Below are positions 50,554-61,752 of a DNA stretch of 64,000 nucleotides, piece after piece. The stretch is taken from positions 4,588,001 through 4,652,000 of the forward strand of contig NZ_CP121682.1 in NCBI RefSeq assembly GCF_029760955.1, read 5' to 3'. A program made the position numbers and the translations under genes. The notes under the pieces were generated by a model that saw only the letters and a list, made by a program, of their open reading frames with translations, was not told where the DNA came from and did no database searches. How positions within the stretch are numbered: the stretch's first letter is position 1; every line of letters starts with the position of its first letter. The stretch comes from Streptomyces cathayae (GTDB lineage Bacteria > Actinomycetota > Actinomycetes > Streptomycetales > Streptomycetaceae).

Positions 50554-51375
50554 ATGCCCGCGGCCACCGATCCCACCTGGGACCCCGCCCAGTACCTGCG
50601 CCACGCGGGCCCGCGGACCCGCCCCTTCCTCGACCTCCTGGCCCGCGTCCCCGGGCTCCCCGGCGACCCGCCCCGCATCGCCGACCTCGGCTGCGGCCCC
50701 GGGAACGTCACCGCCCTGCTCGCCGACCGCTGGCCGGCCGCCCGCATCACCGGCTACGACAACTCGCCCGAGATGCTCGACCGGGCCCGCGCCGACCACC
50801 GGGGCCCGACCCCGGGCGGCGGCCGGCTGGACTTCGCACGCGCCGACGTCCGCACCTGGACGCCCGACCGGCCGTACGACCTGATCGTCAGCAACGCCAC
50901 CCTGCAGTGGGTCCCCGGGCACGCGGACCGGTTCGCCGACTGGATCGCCTCACTCGTCCCCGGCGGCGCCCTCGCCCTCCAGGTGCCCGGCAACTTCGAC
51001 GCCCCCAGCCACACCCTCCTGCGCGGACTCGCCCACTCCCCGCGCTGGCGGGCCCGCCTCTTCGGCACCCTGCGCCACACCGGCGCCGTCCTCACCCCCG
51101 CCGCCTACCTGGACCGCCTCACCGGTGCCGGCTGCACGGCCGATGTGTGGGAGACGACGTACCTCCACCTGCTGCACGGGCCGGACCCCGTCCTGGACTG
51201 GGTCCGGGGCACCGGCCTGCGACCCGTCCTCACCGCCCTCGCCGACGACCCCGAGGCCCGGGACGCCTTCGTCGAGGAGTACCGCACCACCCTGCGCACC
51301 GCCTACCCCGCAGGCCCGCACGGCACCCCGTTCCCCTTCCGCCGGCTCTTCGCCGTGGCGCGGAAGGGCAAGTGA
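50554..51375 (+). CDS. tam: trans-aconitate 2-methyltransferase-like protein
   Basis: A 273-residue SAM methyltransferase similar to Tam. RIADLGCGPGNVTALLADRWPAARITGYDNSPEMLDRA is the SAM site. DLIVSNATLQWVPGHADRFADWIASLVPGGALALQVPGNFDAPSH and EYRTTLRTAYPAG near the end are Tam-like. Tam detoxifies trans-aconitate, an inhibitor of aconitase. The ATG at 50554 follows AGGAGG. Regulation by the divergent MarR protein is likely. It is convergent with the toxin gene, 6 bp between stops. Confidence 0.9.
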   Translation: MPAATDPTWDPAQYLRHAGPRTRPFLDLLARVPGLPGDPPRIADLGCGPGNVTALLADRWPAARITGYDNSPEMLDRARADHRGPTPGGGRLDFARADVRTWTPDRPYDLIVSNATLQWVPGHADRFADWIASLVPGGALALQVPGNFDAPSHTLLRGLAHSPRWRARLFGTLRHTGAVLTPAAYLDRLTGAGCTADVWETTYLHLLHGPDPVLDWVRGTGLRPVLTALADDPEARDAFVEEYRTTLRTAYPAGPHGTPFPFRRLFAVARKGK

Positions 51376-51381
51376 CCGGTT

Positions 51382-51630
51382 TCAGGGCGTGCGGCCCAGG
51401 TGGGTGACGAGGATGTGGATGACATCGTCATCGATGATGTACAGCACGCGGTAGTTGCCGACGCGCAGGCGGCGGGCTGTCGGTCCGTAGGCGACGGAGT
51501 TGGCTGGTCGGGGTTCCTTGGCGAGAGTGTCGACTGCCTCATAGACCGAGGTCAGCCCGGCCGGGTCATCCCGGAGGAACCGCACAGCCGCGTCAGTGGC
51601 GTTCGGCTCCCAGATGATGCGGTAGGTCAC
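51382..51630 (-). CDS. RelE/ParE-superfamily toxin
   Basis: An 82-residue RelE-type protein: TYRIIWEPNATDAAVRFLRDDPAGLTSVYEAVDTLAKEPRPANSVAYGPTARRLRVGNYRVLYIIDDDVIHILVTHLGRTP. The RRLRVGNYRVLY core and the basic residues around it match RelE mRNA interferases. Its GTG overlaps the antitoxin TGA, so the toxin is made only with the antitoxin. It is the second gene of the module. Activity is not proven. Confidence 0.92.
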   Translation of the reverse strand: MTYRIIWEPNATDAAVRFLRDDPAGLTSVYEAVDTLAKEPRPANSVAYGPTARRLRVGNYRVLYIIDDDVIHILVTHLGRTP

Positions 51631-51878
51631 GGGCGCAACCCCAGCATGCGTCCGACCTCTTCGTGCGGGACGCCCTCACCGAGCGTGCCCTGAGCCTTGC
51701 GTCGCTCGTAATCGGAAAGCGCCAGGGCGTCTTCCAGATCCTCTATCACCTGGGGGGAAACGAGCAGTGCGGCGACGTGTCCGTGGTCAGTGAGGGCGAT
51801 GGTCTCGCGGCCGTGGGCGGCGCGACGCACCAGGTCGCCGAGGTGGGCACGGGCCGCGCTGATCGTCATCTCGGTCAT
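51627..51878 (-). CDS. Phd/YefM-type antitoxin
   Basis: An 83-residue Phd/YefM antitoxin. The N-terminal DNA-binding part is MTISAARAHLGDLVRRAAHGRETIALTDHGHVAALLVSPQVIEDLED, followed by a toxin-binding tail that should be flexible. TAATCT lies 7 nt before the ATG, pointing to leaderless transcription. Its promoter region is AT-rich and contains repeated AATCTTGTG words, the likely autorepression site. The toxin gene overlaps its 3' end. It follows a TetR gene on the same strand after 41 bp. Confidence 0.92.
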   Translation of the reverse strand: MTEMTISAARAHLGDLVRRAAHGRETIALTDHGHVAALLVSPQVIEDLEDALALSDYERRKAQGTLGEGVPHEEVGRMLGLRP

Positions 51879-51910
51879 GCGCACAAGATTACACAAGATT
51901 AATCTCTTGC
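51879..51910 (-). promoter_or_regulatory. toxin-antitoxin promoter and repeat
   Basis: Read leftward, AATCTTGTG occurs twice within 20 bp, with TAATCT as the leaderless -10. GCGCAAGAGATT and AATCTTGTGCGC form an imperfect inverted repeat around it. Marked AT content against the background. Confidence 0.6.
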
Positions 51911-51919
51911 GCTCTTGGT

Positions 51920-52609
51920 TCAGTTCTTGCGGTGCCCGATCAGCCGCGGCTTCGGCTCCAGGCCGTCCAGGCCGTGCCAGGCCAGGTTCACCAGGTGCGC
52001 GGCCACCTCCGCCTTCTTCGGCTTGCGCACGTCCAGCCACCACTGGCCGGTCAGCGCGACCATCCCCACCAGCGCCTGCGCGTACAGCGGAGCCAGCTTG
52101 GGATCGAAGCCGCGGCTCTTGAACTCGCGGCCCAGGATGTCCTCCACCTGGGTGGCGATGTCCGAGATGAGGGAGGCGAAGGACCCCGTCGACTGCGGGA
52201 TCGGGGAGTCGCGGACCAGGATGCGGAAACCGTCCGTGTACTCCTCGATGTAGTCCAGCAGCGCGAACGCCGCCTGCTCGCACAGCTCCCGCGGATGCCC
52301 CGCGGTCAGCGAACTCGTCACCATGTCCAGCAGACGCCGCATCTCGCGGTCCACCACCACCGCGTACAGGCCCTCCTTGCCGCCGAAGTGCTCGTACACC
52401 ACCGGCTTGGAGACCCCGGCCTTCGCCGCGATCTCCTCCACCGACGTGGCCTCGAAACCCTTCGCGGCGAACAACGTACGGCCGATCTCCAACAACTGCT
52501 GACGGCGCTCCGCACCGGTCATCCGGGTACGGCGCGTCCGCCGCGGCTTGTCGTTGCTCGACGTGCTGCTGGAGGTGTTGCTGGAGTCGGTCGCCACAGC
52601 GACCATCAT
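51920..52609 (-). CDS. TetR family regulator co-transcribed with desaturase
   Basis: A 229-residue TetR protein with a Ser/Thr/Arg-rich N-terminal arm. The HTH is AERRQQLLEIGRTLFAAKGFEATSVEEIAAKAGVSKPVVYEHFGGKEGLYAVVVDREM. The ATGs at 52609 and 52606 overlap the desaturase stop, so the regulator is translationally coupled to its probable target. The two CCTACGGC..CGTAA repeats upstream of the desaturase are the candidate operators. In related actinobacteria such TetR proteins sense acyl-CoA and control unsaturated fatty acid synthesis; that role is inferred. Confidence 0.92.
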   Translation of the reverse strand: MMVAVATDSSNTSSSTSSNDKPRRTRRTRMTGAERRQQLLEIGRTLFAAKGFEATSVEEIAAKAGVSKPVVYEHFGGKEGLYAVVVDREMRRLLDMVTSSLTAGHPRELCEQAAFALLDYIEEYTDGFRILVRDSPIPQSTGSFASLISDIATQVEDILGREFKSRGFDPKLAPLYAQALVGMVALTGQWWLDVRKPKKAEVAAHLVNLAWHGLDGLEPKPRLIGHRKN

Positions 52610-53643
52610 GCCGCCTCGGCCGTCTCCTGCCCGCGCCGGGAGCCGCCCTCCCCGGTATTACGGCGGTCACGGCGCGAATCGATACGCGAGCGTGACGGCC
52701 ACCGCACGTCGTACGCCCAGCCCACCTGCTCGAACCAGCGGATCAGTCGGGCCGAGGAGTCCAGCTGACCCCGCTCCACCCCGTGCCGCGCGGACGTCGG
52801 ATCGGCGTGGTGCAGGTTGTGCCAGGACTCACCGCAGGACAGGACCGCCAGCCACCACACGTTGCCCGAACGGTCCCGCGACTTGAAGGGCCGCTTGCCC
52901 ACCGCGTGACAGATCGAGTTGATCGACCACGTCACATGGTGCAACAAAGCCACCCGAACGAGTGACCCCCAGAAGAAGCCGGTGAACGCGCCCCACCACG
53001 ACATCGTCACCAGACCACCGATCAGCGCCGGCAGCGCCAGCGACACCATCGTCCACAGAATGAACTGACGGGAGATCGCACGCAGCGTCGGATCCTTGAT
53101 CAGATCCGGTGCGTACTTGTCCTGCGGGGTCTGCTCCTCGTCGAACATCCAGCCGAGATGAGCCCACCACAGCCCCTTCAGCAACGCCGGCAGCGACTCC
53201 CCGTACCGCCACGGCGAATGCGGGTCGCCCTCCGCGTCCGAGAACCTGTGGTGCTTGCGGTGGTCCGCCACCCAGCGCACCAGCGGCCCCTCCACCGCCA
53301 TCGAACCCGCCACCGCCAGCGCGATCTTCAACGGCCGCTTCGCCTTGAACGAACCATGCGTGAAGTGACGGTGGAAACCGATGGTGATGCCGTGGCAGCC
53401 GAGGAAGTAGAAAAACACCAGCAGCCCGAGATCCAGCCAGCTCACCCCCCAGCCCCACCCCAGCGGCACCGCGGCCAGCAGCGCCAGGAACGGCACGACG
53501 ATGAAGAGCAGCAGAGTGATCTGCTCGATGGAACGCTTGCGCTCGCCACCCAGCGTGGCGGACGGAACGGCGGCGGCATCGGAGCGGGAGTCGGGCGCGG
53601 GCCTCCGGGAGGCTTCGTCGATGACATCGGGACCTGAGGTCAT
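52606..53643 (-). CDS. acyl-CoA (delta-9) fatty acid desaturase
   Basis: A 345-residue membrane di-iron desaturase. The three His boxes are HRHFTH (in GFHRHFTHGSF), HRKHH (DHRKHHRFSD) and HNLHH (ESWHNLHHADP), typical of stearoyl-CoA type desaturases. Hydrophobic segments flank them (FLALLAAVPLG, LGLLVFFYFLGCHG, VSLALPALIGGLV, FTGFFWGSLVRVALLHHV). It introduces a cis double bond in acyl chains to adjust membrane fluidity. AGGGGAC lies before the ATG at 53643. It is divergent from ppc and first in an operon with its TetR regulator. Confidence 0.95.
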   Translation of the reverse strand: MTSGPDVIDEASRRPAPDSRSDAAAVPSATLGGERKRSIEQITLLLFIVVPFLALLAAVPLGWGWGVSWLDLGLLVFFYFLGCHGITIGFHRHFTHGSFKAKRPLKIALAVAGSMAVEGPLVRWVADHRKHHRFSDAEGDPHSPWRYGESLPALLKGLWWAHLGWMFDEEQTPQDKYAPDLIKDPTLRAISRQFILWTMVSLALPALIGGLVTMSWWGAFTGFFWGSLVRVALLHHVTWSINSICHAVGKRPFKSRDRSGNVWWLAVLSCGESWHNLHHADPTSARHGVERGQLDSSARLIRWFEQVGWAYDVRWPSRSRIDSRRDRRNTGEGGSRRGQETAEAA

Positions 53644-53706
53644 GCGTGTCCCCTGTGAGGTGTGAGGGTCGAGGGTGACGCCGGGCAGCGGAACCGCGCG
53701 AGACTT

Positions 53707-53737
53707 CCTACGGCCCCGTAACCTACGGCAACGTAAG
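53707..53737. promoter_or_regulatory. tandem operator candidates upstream of desaturase
   Basis: CCTACGGCCCCGTAAC (53707-53722) and CCTACGGCAACGTAAG (53722-53737) are direct repeats sharing 13 of 16 bases, and each has inner dyad symmetry (TACGG..CCGTA and TACG..CGTA). They start 64 bp upstream of the desaturase ATG. Confidence 0.72.
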
Positions 53738-53932
53738 TATGGCAGTGCGTGGCCCGGCGGCACGAGCCCACGAGCCTGTGCGTCCCGGCCGACACCTATC
53801 CTGGAAGCCGGTCGGACAGCGCGGTCCGCTCTGATTCCTTCCCGGACGACCGGCCCGTATGCGGCACCAGCCGCCCGAGACGCCGTCCGGGTCCCCTCCA
53901 GACCAGCTTCCACACTGCAAGGAGCCGCACCT

Positions 53933-56674
<2,742 letters not shown>

Positions 56675-56684
56675 CCCCCGCGGC

Positions 56685-56732
56685 ACACGACGGTGCCCCC
56701 AAGCCGCTCACCGGCTCGGGGCACCGTCGTGT
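56685..56732. terminator. 15-bp-arm terminator after ppc
   Basis: Arms 56685-56699 and 56718-56732 are perfect over 15 bp, with an inner AGCCG/CGGCT stem. It starts 10 bp after the ppc stop and faces the convergent membrane-protein gene. Confidence 0.88.
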
Positions 56733-56762
56733 CGTACACCGGACCCGCGCACGGGCCCGCCC

Positions 56763-57287
56763 TCAGATCACCAGGAACGCCGCCGTCACCAGCGCCACGC
56801 CCGACACCCCCATCACCCACGCCGGCCGCGTCCGCAGCAACCCGCCCGCCACCACCACCGACGCCAGCATCAGCGCCCCGCCCAGCGGAACCCACGCGTG
56901 GAGCACCCCCGCCGGACCCGAACGCACCACCTCGGTCCCGCCCGGCTTCACCAGCACCGTGTACGTGCGCCCCTCCGCCACCGCCACCGTGTCCTCCAGC
57001 ACGACCTCGGCCCGCGGCTGCGACCCCGGCGACAACGGCGTGTACGCACCCTTGCAGGTCCCCGCACCGCAGGACGTCACGGCGACCGTGCCCCGCTCCC
57101 GGCCCTTCGTCAGCATCACGTACTGCGCCGTACCCCACGACGCCCACACCCCCGCGATCAGGATCAGCACGGTGACCACGCCCATCGCCGCGAGCCGGAC
57201 CAGCCGCAGCACGGCGGAGGAACGCCGGGAGACACGCCGGGAGGAGTGCCGGGAAGAGCTCCGGGAGGCGGAGACGGCAGGAGGCAT
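56763..57287 (-). CDS. small membrane protein of unknown function
   Basis: A 174-residue protein. A Ser/Arg-rich cytosolic N-terminus is followed by a membrane helix (about 34-54, AAMGVVTVLILIAGVWASWG). An external domain with CGAGTC (two Cys, possibly a disulphide) comes next, and then two further membrane helices near 125-145 and 153-173. No family is recognised. AAGGATC precedes the ATG at 57287. It follows pth on the same strand with a 68-bp gap. Confidence 0.78.
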   Translation of the reverse strand: MPPAVSASRSSSRHSSRRVSRRSSAVLRLVRLAAMGVVTVLILIAGVWASWGTAQYVMLTKGRERGTVAVTSCGAGTCKGAYTPLSPGSQPRAEVVLEDTVAVAEGRTYTVLVKPGGTEVVRSGPAGVLHAWVPLGGALMLASVVVAGGLLRTRPAWVMGVSGVALVTAAFLVI

Positions 57288-57355
57288 GGCCGAGATCCTT
57301 GGCCATGCCTGTACGGTCGGTCAACCTCGGCCGGGTGCGAGGCACCGGAACCGGC

Positions 57356-57955
57356 TCACGAGTTGTACGTGCCCTGCGCCCGCTCCAGCCCCTCGATCAC
57401 CAGACACTCCACCGCGTCCGCCGCCCGGTCCACGAAGTAGTCCAGCTCCTTGCGCTCCGCCGACGAGAAGTCCCGCAGCACGTAGTCCGCCACCTGCATC
57501 CGCCCCGGCGGACGCCCGATCCCGAACCGCGCCCGGTGGTACTCCCGCCCGAACGCCTTCGTCATCGACTTCAACCCGTTGTGACCGTTGTCCCCGCCAC
57601 CCAGCTTCAGCCGCAGCGTCCCGTAGTCGATGTCCAGCTCGTCGTGGACCGCCACCACATGGGCCACCGGCACCTTGTAGAACTCCCGCAGCGCGTTCAC
57701 CGGACCGCCCGACAGGTTCATGAACGACATCGGCTTCACCACGATCACCCGCCGGCTCGCCGGACCCGGCGGCCCGATCCGCCCCTCCACCACCTGAGCC
57801 TGGGCCTTCCCGGCCCGCTTGAACCGGCCCCCGACCCGCTCCGCCAGCAGGTCCGCCACCATGAACCCCACGTTGTGCCGGTTCATCGCGTACTCCGGCC
57901 CCGGATTGCCCAGCCCCGCGATCAGCCAGGGCGCCGCCGCGTCATCGGTCGTCAC
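57356..57955 (-). CDS. pth: peptidyl-tRNA hydrolase
   Basis: A 199-residue Pth. [29 protein letters not shown] contains the substrate Asn17 and catalytic His27; [42 protein letters not shown] and RFGIGRPPG follow. It frees tRNA from stalled peptidyl-tRNA. The GTG at 57955 has GAGGGAGAAACGG upstream; open frame upstream (with CAT-rich repeats) is not conserved. rplY lies upstream on the same strand; a hairpin separates them. Confidence 0.96.
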   Translation of the reverse strand: MTTDDAAAPWLIAGLGNPGPEYAMNRHNVGFMVADLLAERVGGRFKRAGKAQAQVVEGRIGPPGPASRRVIVVKPMSFMNLSGGPVNALREFYKVPVAHVVAVHDELDIDYGTLRLKLGGGDNGHNGLKSMTKAFGREYHRARFGIGRPPGRMQVADYVLRDFSSAERKELDYFVDRAADAVECLVIEGLERAQGTYNS

Positions 57956-58052
57956 GTCCGTTTCTCCCTCATCCACGTATGCACGCATGCACGCGTCCAT
58001 GCATCCGTACATTCACGCATCGGTGCATCCGCGTCCTGAACGCGTGTCCTGA

Positions 58053-58099
58053 ATGCGCGTCGGCCGCTGCTCCGCACGGGAACAGCGGCCGACGCGCAT
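58053..58099 (-). terminator. 17-bp-arm hairpin between rplY and pth
   Basis: Arms 58053-58069 and 58083-58099 are perfect over 17 bp with a 13-nt loop, 45 bp after the rplY stop. The pth leader between it and 57956 is full of GCATG/CATGC words. Confidence 0.85.
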
Positions 58100-58144
58100 C
58101 GAAGAATACGAAGCCTCCGCGGGCGACGAGGCCCACGAGGACGA

Positions 58145-58726
58145 TCAGGCCTCGGCGGCCTCCTCGCCCTCCGAGACCTCCTCGGCCTGCGCGGCCAGCA
58201 CCTGCAGCACGACGGTGTCCTCCTCGACCGCCAGCTTGACGCCCTCCGGCAGCACCAGGTCCTTGGCGAGGACCGCGTCACCGGCCGCCAGGCCCTGCAC
58301 CGAGGCGGTCAGGCTGTCCGGAATGTTCGTCGCCTCCGCCTCGACCGGCAGCGCGGAGAGGACGTGCTCCAGCAGGTTGCCACCCGGGGCCAGCTCACCC
58401 TCGGCGTGCACGGGGATCTCGACGGTGACCCGCTCGCCCCGCTTCACCATCAGCAGGTCCACGTGCACCAGGTCACCGCGCAGCGGGTCACGCTGCACCG
58501 CCTTCGGGATCGCCAGCTGGCTGCCCTCGCCGTCGATGACCAGATCGATCAGCACGTTCGACGTACGCAGCGCCATCAGCAGCTCGTGGCCCGGGAACGT
58601 CAGGTGCAGCGGCTCGAGACCGTGCTCGTACACCACACCCGGGACCTTGTTGTCACGACGGACACGACGCGCGGCACCCTTGCCGAACTCGGTACGGGTC
58701 TCGGCGTGCAGCTTCACATCGGCCAT
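58145..58726 (-). CDS. rplY: 50S ribosomal protein L25, CTC family
   Basis: A 193-residue L25 of the long CTC (general stress) type. The N-terminal RNA-binding domain (VKLHAETRTEFGKGAARRVRRDNKVPGVVYEHGLEPLHL) binds 5S rRNA. A beta-rich C-terminal domain follows (VTVEIPVHAEGELAPGG ... AVEEDTVVLQVLAAQAEEVSEGEEAAEA). GGAG lies 8 nt from the ATG at 58726; the ATG two codons upstream is too close. It follows prs (210-bp gap) and probably lies in one locus with prs and glmU. Confidence 0.95.
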   Translation of the reverse strand: MADVKLHAETRTEFGKGAARRVRRDNKVPGVVYEHGLEPLHLTFPGHELLMALRTSNVLIDLVIDGEGSQLAIPKAVQRDPLRGDLVHVDLLMVKRGERVTVEIPVHAEGELAPGGNLLEHVLSALPVEAEATNIPDSLTASVQGLAAGDAVLAKDLVLPEGVKLAVEEDTVVLQVLAAQAEEVSEGEEAAEA

Positions 58727-58936
58727 GCTCATCACTCCTCGAAGACAGTTGTGGACGTGGTCACCCGGCCACGAACGGCCTGCTACGAAGAGCGCGTCGA
58801 TTACGGACCGCCGTACCCCGCCCCTCACGAAGCGGTACGGCCTCCCTCGCCGAGCAACTGCAGCAGTCTACTCGGACAGGAAGGCCGTACCCAAAACGAT
58901 CACCCGGGCCATCATCGGGACCGGGCTGCAGAACCC

Positions 58937-59917
58937 TTACTGCTCGTCGAACAGGCTCGTCACCGAACCGTCTTCGAACACCTCACGCACCGCACGCGCG
59001 ATCGTCGGCGCGATCGACAGCACCTTGATCTTGTCCAGGTCGGCAGCCAGCTCGTGCGGAGTCGGCAGCGTGTCCGTGAACACGAACTCACTCACCCGCG
59101 AGTTCTTCAGCCGGTCCGCCGCCGGACCCGACAGCACACCGTGCGTCGCCGTCACGATGACGTCCTCCGCGCCGTGCGCGAACAACGCGTCCGCCGCCGC
59201 GCAGATCGTGCCACCCGTGTCGATCATGTCGTCCACCAGGACGCAGACGCGGCCCTTCACCTCACCGACCACCTCGTGGACCGTGACCTGGTTCGCCACG
59301 TCCTTGTCCCGCCGCTTGTGCACGATCGCCAGCGGCGCGCCCAGCCGGTCGCACCAGCGGTCCGCCACCCGCACCCGGCCCGCGTCCGGCGAGACCACGG
59401 TCAGCTTCTCCCGGTCCACCTTCGCGCCCACGTAGTCCGCGAGCAGCGGCAGCGCGAAGAGGTGGTCGACGGGACCGTCGAAGAAGCCCTGGATCTGATC
59501 CGTGTGCAGATCCACCGTCAGCACCCGGGTCGCGCCCGCCGTCTTCATCATGTCCGCGATCAGGCGCGCCGAGATCGGTTCACGGCCCCGGTGCTTCTTG
59601 TCCTGCCGCGCGTAACCGTAGAACGGCACGATGACCGTGATGGACCTGGCCGACGCGCGCTTCAACGCGTCGATCATGATCAACTGCTCCATGATCCACT
59701 TGTTGATCGGTGCCGTGTGGCTCTGGATCAGGAAGCAGTCGGCACCACGGGCCGACTCCTCGTATCGCACGTAGATCTCGCCATTGGCGAAGTCGAAGGC
59801 CTTCGTCGGGACGACCCCGACCCCCAGCTGGTGGGCGACCTCCTCGGCAAGCTCGGGGTGGGCGCGGCCGGAGAAGAACATCATCTTCTTCTGGCCGGTC
59901 GTCTTGATCCCGGTCAC
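58937..59917 (-). CDS. prs: ribose-phosphate pyrophosphokinase
   Basis: A 326-residue PRPP synthetase. FSGRAHPELAEEVAHQLGV, the flexible loop with Arg-Gln (YGYARQDKKHRGREPISARL), DLHTDQIQGFFDGPVDHL, and the PRPP-binding loop VCVLVDDMIDTGGTI are all present. The product feeds nucleotide, His and Trp synthesis. The GTG at 59917 has GGAGAAA upstream. It is downstream of glmU (172-bp gap), the usual actinobacterial arrangement. Confidence 0.97.
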   Translation of the reverse strand: MTGIKTTGQKKMMFFSGRAHPELAEEVAHQLGVGVVPTKAFDFANGEIYVRYEESARGADCFLIQSHTAPINKWIMEQLIMIDALKRASARSITVIVPFYGYARQDKKHRGREPISARLIADMMKTAGATRVLTVDLHTDQIQGFFDGPVDHLFALPLLADYVGAKVDREKLTVVSPDAGRVRVADRWCDRLGAPLAIVHKRRDKDVANQVTVHEVVGEVKGRVCVLVDDMIDTGGTICAAADALFAHGAEDVIVTATHGVLSGPAADRLKNSRVSEFVFTDTLPTPHELAADLDKIKVLSIAPTIARAVREVFEDGSVTSLFDEQ

Positions 59918-60089
59918 AGCACTTTCTCCTCAGAGGTTTCGCAGGTATCGCGGGGACTTGCGGGTTGCGCGGGGTTACACGGCTCGGTCACGAGCGGCCT
60001 CTCGGTCCGTACGCGAGGAGCCGTCTCGGCAGATGGGGTGTAGATGTGCATTTATCACGGTACGCCGAATCGGACGCGCCGCTCTCCGG

Positions 60090-61535
60090 TCACCCCTCCT
60101 CGGCCGACCCTCCCGAAGCGGCCTCCGCGGCCTTCGCGGAAGCACTCCCCGGACGCTTACGAGCCACCCAGCCCTCGATGTTCCGCTGCTGGCCACGGGC
60201 CACAGCCAGTGAACCGGGCGGCACATCCTTCGTGATCACAGAGCCGGCAGCCGTGTAAGCACCGTCCCCGACGGTGACAGGTGCCACAAACATGTTGTCC
60301 GACCCCGTCCTGCAGTGCGACCCGACCGTCGTGTGATGTTTGTCCTGTCCGTCGTAGTTCACGAACACACTCGCCGCACCGATGTTCGAGAAGTCGCCGA
60401 TCGTGGCATCCCCCACGTACGACAGATGCGGAACCTTCGTCCCCTCACCGATCGACGCGTTCTTCGTCTCCACGTACGTACCGATCTTGCCCTTGCGCCC
60501 GAGCCGCGTCCCCGGACGCAGGTACGCATACGGCCCCACGGTCGCCTCCGGGCCGATCTCGGCACCCGCCGACACCGTGTTGTCCACCCGCGCGCCGGCC
60601 CCCACCCGGGTGTCCGTCAACCGCGCGTTCGGGCCCACCTCGCAGCCCTCGGCGAGATGCGTCGCCCCCTGCAACTGCGTCCCCGGATGCACGAGCACGT
60701 CCTGCTCGAACGTCACCGTCACATCCACCCACGTCGTCGCCGGATCGACCACCGTCACCCCGGCCAGCATGGCCTCCGTCAGCAACCGGTCGTTGAGGAT
60801 CCGCCGCGCCTCGGCGAGCTGCACCCGGTTGTTGATCCCCGCGATCTCCCGGTGGTCACCCGCCACCGACGCACCCACCCGGTGCCCGGCCTCCCGCAGG
60901 ATGCCCAGCACATCGGTCAGGTACTCCTCGCCCTGGCTGTTGTCCGTCCGCACCTTCCCCAGCGCGTCGGCCAGCAGCCGCCCGTCGAACGCGAACACCC
61001 CGGAGTTGATCTCCCGGATCGCCCGCTGCGTGTCGGTGGCGTCCTTGTGCTCCACGATCGCCGTCACGGCACCGGTGTCGTCCCGCACGATCCGGCCGTA
61101 CCCGGTCGCGTCCGGCACCTCGGCCGTCAGCACGGTCACCGCGTTGCCGTCGGCGGAGTGCGTGGCCGACAGCTGCCGCAGCGTCCCACCGGTCAGCAGC
61201 GGGGTGTCGCCGCAGACGACCACCACGGTCCCCTCCACCGAACCGCCCAGCTCCTCCAGCCCCATCCGCACGGCGTGCCCGGTGCCGTTCTGCTCCGCCT
61301 GGACGGCGGTGCGGACGGCGGGGGAGACCTCGGCGAGGTGCGCGGCCACCTGCTCGCGGGCGTGGCCCACGACGACGACCAGGTTCTCCGGCTCCAGCTC
61401 ACCGGCGGCGGCGAGCACATGGCCCACCAGGGAACGGCCGCAGATGTCGTGCAGGACCTTCGGAGTGGCCGACTTCATACGGGTGCCCTCACCCGCTGCG
61501 AGAACGACGACGGCTGCCGGGCGGTTGGCGCTCAC
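60090..61535 (-). CDS. glmU: bifunctional UDP-N-acetylglucosamine pyrophosphorylase / GlcN-1-P acetyltransferase
   Basis: A 481-residue GlmU. The N-terminal uridylyltransferase has [22 protein letters not shown]; the C-terminal left-handed helix has hexapeptide repeats ([60 protein letters not shown]) with the catalytic His. It makes UDP-GlcNAc for peptidoglycan. The GTG at 61535 ([11 protein letters not shown]) is the conserved start and has GAAGGGC upstream. Upstream is tRNA-Gln, separated by an 18-bp hairpin. Confidence 0.97.
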   Translation of the reverse strand: MSANRPAAVVVLAAGEGTRMKSATPKVLHDICGRSLVGHVLAAAGELEPENLVVVVGHAREQVAAHLAEVSPAVRTAVQAEQNGTGHAVRMGLEELGGSVEGTVVVVCGDTPLLTGGTLRQLSATHSADGNAVTVLTAEVPDATGYGRIVRDDTGAVTAIVEHKDATDTQRAIREINSGVFAFDGRLLADALGKVRTDNSQGEEYLTDVLGILREAGHRVGASVAGDHREIAGINNRVQLAEARRILNDRLLTEAMLAGVTVVDPATTWVDVTVTFEQDVLVHPGTQLQGATHLAEGCEVGPNARLTDTRVGAGARVDNTVSAGAEIGPEATVGPYAYLRPGTRLGRKGKIGTYVETKNASIGEGTKVPHLSYVGDATIGDFSNIGAASVFVNYDGQDKHHTTVGSHCRTGSDNMFVAPVTVGDGAYTAAGSVITKDVPPGSLAVARGQQRNIEGWVARKRPGSASAKAAEAASGGSAEEG

Positions 61536-61607
61536 AAGGATGCCCTTCGGCTGTAAGGGGGTGGGGGTGACAACCGCAGGATACCGGGGGTGTTCGAGGA
61601 GGGTACG

Positions 61608-61650
61608 AGTGTGGGTCCTGACCGGGGGTTGGCCGGTCAGGACCCACACT
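61608..61650 (-). terminator. 18-bp-arm terminator downstream of tRNA-Gln
   Basis: Arms 61608-61625 and 61633-61650 are perfect over 18 bp around a 7-nt loop. It lies 21 bp past the tRNA-Gln 3' end in its direction of transcription and so separates the tRNA from glmU. Confidence 0.88.
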
Positions 61651-61670
61651 GAGGACGCTGTTGCTGTGGG

Positions 61671-61741
61671 CTCCCGGAGAAGGATTCGAACCCTCATTCA
61701 ACGGACCAAAACCGTTTGTCCTGCCTTTAGACGATCCGGGA
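61671..61741 (-). tRNA. tRNA-Gln(TTG)
   Basis: Read on the reverse strand from 61741: the acceptor stem is TCCCGGA/TCCGGGA. The anticodon stem AACGG/CCGTT encloses loop TTTTGGT, giving anticodon TTG (reads CAA). The T-arm is GAGGGTTCGAATCCTTC. The discriminator is G; the bases after it read CCCA, so CCA is not encoded in frame. An upstream gene ends only 11 bp from its 5' end. Confidence 0.95.
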
Positions 61742-61752
61742 TAATCTGTACG

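Noticed and set aside
58364..60043. 559-aa rightward open frame across rplY and prs
   Set aside because: Arg/His-rich antisense frame; the two leftward genes are certain.
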